A stretch of DNA of 64,000 nt. Origin: Microtetraspora fusca (GTDB taxonomy: Bacteria; Actinomycetota; Actinomycetes; Streptosporangiales; Streptosporangiaceae). A model generated the notes under the pieces. It ran no database searches and had not been told where the DNA came from. It saw only the letters and a program-made list of their open reading frames with translations. Of this stretch, positions 58,872-64,000 are shown in pieces; position 1 is the stretch's first letter, and each line of letters begins with the position of its first letter. Where the stretch lies: the NCBI RefSeq assembly GCF_001570365.1, contig NZ_BBYK01000058.1:1-64000 (forward strand), written 5' to 3'. The position numbers and the translations under genes were made by a program.

Positions 58872-59354
58872 ATGAACACGACCGAGCACAAGCCGGGCAG
58901 CGGACCCGAGCCCCGGGTTCTCACCCAGGAGGAACTGTCCCAGTTGTTGGGCGAGCAGCGGTTCGGAGTGCTGGCGACCGTCAGGAGCAGCGGCCACCCG
59001 CATCTGTCCACCATTGCCCACCACTGGAGTCCCGAGGAGCGGGTGGTGCGGATCTCCTCCACGGCCGACCGGCTCAAGGTGCGCCAGTTGCGGCGCGATC
59101 CGCATGCCGCCCTGCACGTGAGCCCGGATGTCTGGTCGTTCGTCGTCGCCGAGGGCGAGGCGGAGGTCTCCGAGGCGTCGACCGTTCCCGGCGACGCGGT
59201 CGGACGGGAACTGCTGGCCATGACACCAGGGTTCGCGGATCCCGCGGACGAGGCGGCCTTCCTCGAACAGATGGTGGCGGACCGGCGCGTGGTGATCAGG
59301 ATCCGGGTGTCCCGCCTGTACGGAATGGCGCTGGACATCGCCGCTGAAGGCTGA
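58872..59354 (+). CDS. PPOX-class F420-dependent oxidoreductase
   Basis: 160 residues. The split-barrel flavin/F420-binding fold is seen in LLGEQRFGVLATVRSSGHPH, LSTIAHHWSPEERVVRISST, ADRLKVRQLRRDPHAALHVS, ending RIRVSRLYGMALDI. These proteins use F420H2 or FMN; the substrate is unknown. It follows the DHA2 pump by 32 bp and may be co-transcribed. Confidence 0.9.
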   Translation: MNTTEHKPGSGPEPRVLTQEELSQLLGEQRFGVLATVRSSGHPHLSTIAHHWSPEERVVRISSTADRLKVRQLRRDPHAALHVSPDVWSFVVAEGEAEVSEASTVPGDAVGRELLAMTPGFADPADEAAFLEQMVADRRVVIRIRVSRLYGMALDIAAEG

Positions 59355-59441
59355 CCATGGCCACGACCAGGGCGGAGATTTCGCCCAACCGCGTGCGACG
59401 GCGGGGGCGAGCGCCGTGGCCGGGCGCGAAACGGCCCTGGG

Positions 59442-59460
59442 CGTCCCCTCTGCGGGGACG
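59442..59460. terminator. Hairpin between convergent PPOX and L,D-transpeptidase genes
   Basis: CGTCCCC-TCTGC-GGGGACG, a 7-bp perfect stem with a 5-nt loop, 22 bp from the transpeptidase stop. Confidence 0.55.
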
Positions 59461-59482
59461 GCCAGGGCCGGTGAAGGTCGGA

Positions 59483-60688
59483 CTATCCCTGGGACTGGGA
59501 CGGGGACTTCAGGGCGCTGCCCTTCTTCCACTCGCTGTACGGCATCTGCCAGAAACCCCAGCCGTTGTTCCACTCGAGCGCGCGGGTGGTGCCGACGATC
59601 TTGACGACGTCGCCCCGGTGGAAGTTGTCGTAGTACCACTTGGCCTGCGTCGGGTGGGCGTTGATGCAGCCGTGGCTGACGTTGGCCCGGCCCTGGGAGC
59701 CGACCGACCAGGGGGCGCTGTGCACGTACTCGCCGCTGCTGGAGATGCGGACCGCGTGGTCGACGATCTCCTTGTAGTAGCCGGGGTCGCCCTCCTTCTT
59801 GCCCGGGGAGATCATGGTGACCGGATTGCCGCGTTCCATGGTCAGGTGGATGCCGCTGGTGGTCGTGTACTCGCGGGTGGTGCCGTTGCCCGCGCTGATC
59901 TTCATGGTCTGCACGGTCTTGCCGTCGCGCTTGACCACCATCATGTGCGCCTTGGCGTTGACGTAGCTGACCCACGCCGAGCCGATCTTGATCTTGGCGG
60001 TGTGGTCCTCGACGCCGTACATCTCCGGGCCGCCCTTGACGCCGGCGAGGTGGGCGGTGAACGTGACGGTCTGGTGGGCGGGCCAGAACTTCGCGGGCCG
60101 GTAGATGGCCAGCCTGTCGTTGATCCAGCGCCAGGCGCCGGGGACCGGCTTCTCCGCCTCCACCTCGAGGGCGGCCTCGACCGACGCCTTGTCCTGCACG
60201 GCCTGGTTGAACGTCACCATGATCGGCATGCCGACGCCGACCGTCTCGCCCTTGATTCCCGGGGTCACGTCGGCGACCGCGAGCTCCATCTTGGGCTTGA
60301 GGGTGGTGAACTTGCTCGTGGCGGTCGTCGGCCCCCCGTCGCCGCTCGCCTTGGCCGACACCGTGTAGTCGGTGGACGGCTTCAACGGCTGCTTGGAGAC
60401 CCACTTGCTGCGGGTCTTGTCGAACTTCCCCTCGACCTGCTCCCCGTCGGTCTCAAGGATGACCTCTTCAAGCGAACCGTTCGCCGCGGTGACGACGACG
60501 GTCTTGTCCGGCCGCACCTTCACGCTGCCCTCGGCCGGGCTTATCTTGATCGTGGGCGCGGCGGCCGCGGTCGCTCCGGTCTCACCGGAGCCGTCGGCTC
60601 CCGACGCGCCCCCTGCGCCCGAACCCCCGGAACAAGCGGACAACACGACGGCCGTGGCGGCCGCGAGGCCGACGAGCGGCAATCTCAT
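59483..60688 (-). CDS. L,D-transpeptidase lipoprotein (LdtMt2-like)
   Basis: 401 residues from ATG 60688, giving a clean lipoprotein signal MRLPLVGLAAATAVVLSACS; ATG 60724 is nearer a GGGGGAG but lengthens the signal. Two Ig-like (Big_10) domains are followed by a YkuD catalytic domain with the His and Cys of SHGCINAHPTQAKWYY and the upstream HSAPWSVG. The C-terminal tail is the LdtMt2-like NNGWGFWQMPYSEWKKGSAL. It makes 3-3 peptidoglycan cross-links outside the membrane. Confidence 0.94.
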   Translation of the reverse strand: MRLPLVGLAAATAVVLSACSGGSGAGGASGADGSGETGATAAAAPTIKISPAEGSVKVRPDKTVVVTAANGSLEEVILETDGEQVEGKFDKTRSKWVSKQPLKPSTDYTVSAKASGDGGPTTATSKFTTLKPKMELAVADVTPGIKGETVGVGMPIMVTFNQAVQDKASVEAALEVEAEKPVPGAWRWINDRLAIYRPAKFWPAHQTVTFTAHLAGVKGGPEMYGVEDHTAKIKIGSAWVSYVNAKAHMMVVKRDGKTVQTMKISAGNGTTREYTTTSGIHLTMERGNPVTMISPGKKEGDPGYYKEIVDHAVRISSSGEYVHSAPWSVGSQGRANVSHGCINAHPTQAKWYYDNFHRGDVVKIVGTTRALEWNNGWGFWQMPYSEWKKGSALKSPSQSQG

Positions 60689-60928
60689 ATGCGAGTTAGC
60701 GGTCAACGCAAACGTCTCCCCCATGATGGCAAAGTGCAACACAAGACTCTATTAGGAGTAACACCGGCCGTAGTCGTTCTTTTGGAGAGTTAGGTCACAC
60801 TTTCGTTACGTAATACCCTGAACTTAGTTGGATGGCAGTAAAGTGCGCGTCAACCAAAATCATGATCGCCGTCAGAAAGGCGCGACACTTCGGCGACGGC
60901 CGCAATGTGCGGCACCGATGATGGACGG

Positions 60929-61657
60929 GTGACCTCCGATTCCCAGATCGCGCTGACCCGGCTGGCCGGGCTGCTCGCCGACGGCACCCGTGCCGCGTTC
61001 TGCCTCGCGCTCCTCGACGGGCGGGCCTGGACGGCCGGAGAGCTGGCCCGGCACGCGGGCGTCGCGCCCTCCACCGCCAGCGAGCACCTCTCGCGCCTGG
61101 TCGCCGGAGGCGTGCTGGCCGAGGAGCACCAGGGGCGCCACCGCTACATACGGCTCGCCGACCCGGCCGTGGCGCAGCTGATCGAGGACATGGCGGCGCA
61201 CGACCCGCCCGCGGCCTCGCCGCCCGGGACCCTGCGCGTCGCCGGCGCGCGCCGCGCGCTGGCCTTCGCCCGCACCTGCTACGACCACATCGCCGGGCGG
61301 CTCGGCGTCGCGATCGCCGACGCTCTGTCGAGCCGCGGCCTGCTCGAACGGCGCGCGGGCTTCGCCTTCACCGAGGCCGGGACGGCCTGGCTGGACGACG
61401 TGCTCGGCGGCCTGCCCGGGGTCACCGGCCGACGGCCGCTCGCCCGGCAGTGCCTGGACTGGACCGAGCGCCGCCCGCACCTGGCCGGGGCGGCCGGCGC
61501 CGCCCTCTGCCGCCACGCGCTCGACCAGGGATGGGTCACCCGCATCGGCTCGGGGCGCGCCCTGGCCGTCGGCCCGGCCGGAGCCGAGGCGTTCTCCCGC
61601 CTGCTGGACATCGATGCCGCGGCGCTGCGGCTCTCCCTGGACGGTGGCGGCGCGTAG
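60929..61657 (+). CDS. ArsR-family regulator with long C-terminal domain
   Basis: 242 residues from GTG 60929. The wHTH is LTRLAGLLADGTRAAFCLAL, TAGELARHAGVAPSTASEHL and SRLVAGGVLAEEHQGRHRYI. The remaining 150 residues are helical and Ala/Arg-rich (FARTCYDHIAGRLGVAIADA), longer than metal-sensing ArsR proteins; Cys metal sites of ArsR/SmtB are not seen. It converges on recD2 with a 9-bp gap. Confidence 0.88.
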   Translation: MTSDSQIALTRLAGLLADGTRAAFCLALLDGRAWTAGELARHAGVAPSTASEHLSRLVAGGVLAEEHQGRHRYIRLADPAVAQLIEDMAAHDPPAASPPGTLRVAGARRALAFARTCYDHIAGRLGVAIADALSSRGLLERRAGFAFTEAGTAWLDDVLGGLPGVTGRRPLARQCLDWTERRPHLAGAAGAALCRHALDQGWVTRIGSGRALAVGPAGAEAFSRLLDIDAAALRLSLDGGGA

Positions 61658-61666
61658 CCGCCGGGC

Positions 61667-63904
61667 TCACAGCAGGCGGTGGGTCAGCCCGGTGTGCCGC
61701 CTGCCCGCCCCCTTGGTGCGTACGGCCTGGCCCAGGGCACGGCGGGAGCCGACGATGACCACGAGCTTCTTGGCCCTGGTGATCGCCGTGTAGAGCAGGT
61801 TGCGCTGCAGCATCATCCACGCGCTGGTCGCGAGGGGGATGACCACGGCCGGATACTCGCTGCCCTGCGAGCGGTGGATGCTCACCGCGTACGCGTGGGC
61901 CAGCTCGTCAAGCTCGTCGAAGGAGTAGTCGACGTTCTCGTCCTCGTCGGTCAGGACGGTGAGCTTGCTCTCCTCCGGCGTGATGCCGGTGACGACGCCC
62001 ACGGTGCCGTTGAACACGCCGGCGGCGCCCTTGTCGTAGTTGTTGCGGAGCTGCGTGACCTTGTCGCCAACGCGGAACACCCGCCCGCCGTACCGGCGTT
62101 CGGGCATGCCCTCGCGCGCGGGGGTGAGCGCCTCCTGCAGCGCGATGTTCAGCGCGCCCGCCCCGGCCGCGCCCCGGTGCATCGGCGCGAGCACCTGCAC
62201 GTCGCGGCGCGGATTGAGCCCGAACTTCGCCGGAATGCGACGGGCGACGACGTCCACGGTGAGCGCGGCGATTTCTTCCGGCTCCTCGCATGGGAAAAGA
62301 AAGAAGTCGGGGAATTCGCGAACCAGAGGCGATTGGCCGGTATTCACGCGGTGCGCATTGACGACGACGCCGGACTGTTGGGCCTGCCGGAAGATCTGGG
62401 TGAGCCGCACCCTCGGGATGTCGGGCGCGGCCAGCAGGTCGCGCAGCACCTCGCCCGCGCCGACCGAGGGCAACTGGTCGACGTCGCCGACGAACAGCAG
62501 GTGCGCGCCGGGCGCGACGGCCTTGACGAGCTTGTTGGCCAGCAGCAGGTCGAGCATGGACGCCTCGTCCACCACGACCAGGTCGGCGTCCAGCGGGTTG
62601 TCCCGGTCGAAGGTGGCGTCGCCGCCCGGCCGGAGCTGCAGCAGGCGGTGCACGGTCGTCGCCTCGTGGCCGGTCAGCTCCGCCAGCCGCTTGGCCGCCC
62701 GGCCGGTCGGCGCGGCGAGGATGACCTTGGCGCGCTTGGCCCTGGCGAGGGTGACGATCGAGCGCACGGTGAAGCTCTTGCCGCAGCCCGGTCCCCCGGT
62801 CAGCACGGCCACCCGTTCGGTCAGCGCCAGCCGTACGGCCTGGGCCTGCTCGGGGGCGAGGTCGGCGCCGGTCTTGCCACGCAGCCAGTCCAGCGCGACC
62901 GGCCAGTCCACGTCCTCGAACGCGCGCAGCCGGTTCCCCGAGGTGGTGAGGAGGCCGCGCAGCGTCGCGGCGAGGGACGCCTCGGCCCGCTGGAACGGCA
63001 CCAGGTAGATCGCGGGCACGGTGCCCTCGGCCGCGGGGATCTCCTCCCGGACGACGCTCGCCTCGCGGGAGTCGTCCGAGGTCAGCTCATCCAGGCAGGT
63101 GGTGACCAGCTCGGCCGGGACGTCGAGGATCTTCACGGCGTCGGAGACCAGGTTGGGCGCGGGCAGGTAGCAGTGGCCGTCGTCGGCGGCCTGCGACAGG
63201 GTGTAGCGCAGGCCCGCCTTGACCCGCTCCGGGCTGTCGTGCGGGATGCCGACCGCCTGCGCGATCGTGTCTGCGGTCTTGAACCCGATGCCCCACACGT
63301 CGTCGGCGAGCCGGTAGGGCTCCTTGCGCACCACGTCGATCGAGCCGTCACCGTACTGCTTGAAGATGCGGACCGCGATCGAGGTCGAGACGCCGACCCC
63401 CTGCAGGAAGATCATCACCTCTTTGATGATCTTTTGTTCCTCCCAGGCGGCGGCGATCATCTTGGTGCGCTTGGGGCCGAGCCCCGGCACCTCCACCAGC
63501 CGGCCGGGCTCCTCCTCGATCACCCGCAGGGTGTCGGTGCCGAAGTGGTCCACGATCCGCTCGGCCATCTTGGGGCCGATCCCCTTGATCAGCCCCGAGC
63601 CGAGGTAGCGCTGGATGCCCTGGACGGTCGCGGGCAGCACGGTGGCGTACGACCACACCTCGAACTGCTTGCCGTACCGGGGGTGGGAGGTCCACCGGCC
63701 GGTGAGGCGCAGGGACTCGCCCACCTGGGCGCCCAGCAACGGCCCCACCACGGTGAGCAGCTCGTTTCCCGAGCGCTCGGTCGCCACCCGGGCGATGGTG
63801 TAGCCGGTCTCCTCGTTGGCGTAGGTGATCCGTTCAAGTACTGCGCTCAAATTGGTAGCAGCATTTTCGGAACCCGCGTCCCGACTCCCCTCAGGCCTCA
63901 CCAC
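61667..63904 (-). CDS. recD2: RecD2-type (RecD-like) ATP-dependent DNA helicase
   Basis: 745 residues from GTG 63904; TAGTCT ends 7 nt upstream, the leaderless pattern, and GTG 63943 is the longest alternative. An N-terminal OB-like and helix-hairpin-helix region (SGLIKGIGPKMAERIVDHFG, VPGLGPKRTKMIAAAWEEQK) precedes the SF1 helicase core: Walker A LTGGPGCGKSFTVRSI, VVVDEASMLDLLL, FVGDVDQLPSVGAGEVLRDL, SIHRSQGSEYPAVVIPLATS and LYTAITRAKKLVVIVGSRRA. RecD2 is a 5-3 helicase for genome repair; no recB or recC is present, as expected. Confidence 0.94.
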   Translation of the reverse strand: MVRPEGSRDAGSENAATNLSAVLERITYANEETGYTIARVATERSGNELLTVVGPLLGAQVGESLRLTGRWTSHPRYGKQFEVWSYATVLPATVQGIQRYLGSGLIKGIGPKMAERIVDHFGTDTLRVIEEEPGRLVEVPGLGPKRTKMIAAAWEEQKIIKEVMIFLQGVGVSTSIAVRIFKQYGDGSIDVVRKEPYRLADDVWGIGFKTADTIAQAVGIPHDSPERVKAGLRYTLSQAADDGHCYLPAPNLVSDAVKILDVPAELVTTCLDELTSDDSREASVVREEIPAAEGTVPAIYLVPFQRAEASLAATLRGLLTTSGNRLRAFEDVDWPVALDWLRGKTGADLAPEQAQAVRLALTERVAVLTGGPGCGKSFTVRSIVTLARAKRAKVILAAPTGRAAKRLAELTGHEATTVHRLLQLRPGGDATFDRDNPLDADLVVVDEASMLDLLLANKLVKAVAPGAHLLFVGDVDQLPSVGAGEVLRDLLAAPDIPRVRLTQIFRQAQQSGVVVNAHRVNTGQSPLVREFPDFFLFPCEEPEEIAALTVDVVARRIPAKFGLNPRRDVQVLAPMHRGAAGAGALNIALQEALTPAREGMPERRYGGRVFRVGDKVTQLRNNYDKGAAGVFNGTVGVVTGITPEESKLTVLTDEDENVDYSFDELDELAHAYAVSIHRSQGSEYPAVVIPLATSAWMMLQRNLLYTAITRAKKLVVIVGSRRALGQAVRTKGAGRRHTGLTHRLL

Positions 63905-63914
63905 ACCGACGAGA

Positions 63915-64000
63915 CTAGGGCAGATCTTCGATCGGACCTTCACCGACGTACAGGACGCCTACCGGTACTACCGGGAGGGCTCGCCGTTCGGCAAGGTCGT
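63915..64000 (+). pseudogene. MDR/zinc-binding dehydrogenase, C-terminal remnant running off the window
   Basis: On the plus strand the frame reads LGQIFDRTFTDVQDAYRYYR, EGSPFGKVV, the end of quinone-reductase-type MDR enzymes (DAYRYxxEGxxFGKVV). The frame begins inside the recD2 promoter, so the gene's N-terminal part cannot be present. It probably represents another 5-prime-truncated remnant; the right end lies outside the window. Confidence 0.5.

Noticed and set aside
1-64000. tRNA, rRNA, CRISPR arrays, intact transposases or phage genes
   Set aside because: None recognised by eye on either strand; small RNAs cannot be excluded without a covariance-model search.

Overview
The window is chromosomal DNA of a very GC-rich actinomycete. 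The density of ECF sigma factors, PadR/TetR/MarR/MocR regulators, exporters and secreted CBM proteins, the Rv2578c-type radical SAM gene, the PrmC-related methyltransferase and many leaderless-looking starts all suggest Streptosporangiales or Streptomyces-like soil actinobacteria. The exact genus is inference. No rRNA, tRNA, CRISPR array, intact insertion sequence or prophage was seen. The left edge cuts a hypF gene and the right edge cuts a dehydrogenase remnant.

Layout. 0-9.6 kb: hypF end, a small membrane protein, a two-component system, a LysR/amidotransferase deletion scar, a secreted beta-helix protein, and a frameshifted haloalkane-dehalogenase-like hydrolase with a CGNR regulator, flanked by 48-bp direct repeats. 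9.6-11.6 kb: a patch that reads as lower in GC, with a LysR and a GNAT gene. 11.7-15.3 kb: a three-subunit molybdenum hydroxylase of PaoABC type. 15.3-22.7 kb: an SDR/cupin scar, a MerR-MFS pair, and two separate DGPF-protein/ECF42 sigma modules around an amino-acid permease. 22.7-27 kb: a coupled three-gene unit (secreted metallophosphatase, MFS transporter, beta-propeller). 27-33.6 kb: two ABC operons facing away from each other, one headed by an ECF sigma factor. 33.9-46.4 kb: PrmC-related methyltransferase, PadR pairs, glycosidase, FAD oxidoreductase, SMR efflux, MocR, AraC, and a decaying hydrolase/ABC exporter locus. 46.5-51.3 kb: a radical SAM gene behind a LexA-like box, a tiny secreted Trp/His repeat protein, and a molybdate operon (regulator-modA-modB-modC). 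51.5-64 kb: methyltransferase, PhyH oxygenase, acetyltransferase, ABC-2 exporter, MarR/DHA2 efflux with a PPOX protein, L,D-transpeptidase, ArsR regulator and RecD2 helicase.

How it fits together. The molybdenum hydroxylase is a plausible consumer of the molybdate imported by ModABC 35 kb away. Most other units are self-contained regulator-plus-effector modules (PadR/isochorismatase, MerR/MFS, MarR/MFS, SMR/TetR). A recurring theme is recent gene loss. At least nine sites hold 3-prime gene remnants or internally deleted genes. Two of these are head-to-head scars in which one deletion removed a divergent promoter and both gene starts. A second theme is promoters whose -10 hexamer lies 6-8 nt before a start codon, which suggests leaderless transcripts. 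The strongest candidate for something undescribed is the secreted Trp/His-rich repeat protein at 47740..48060.
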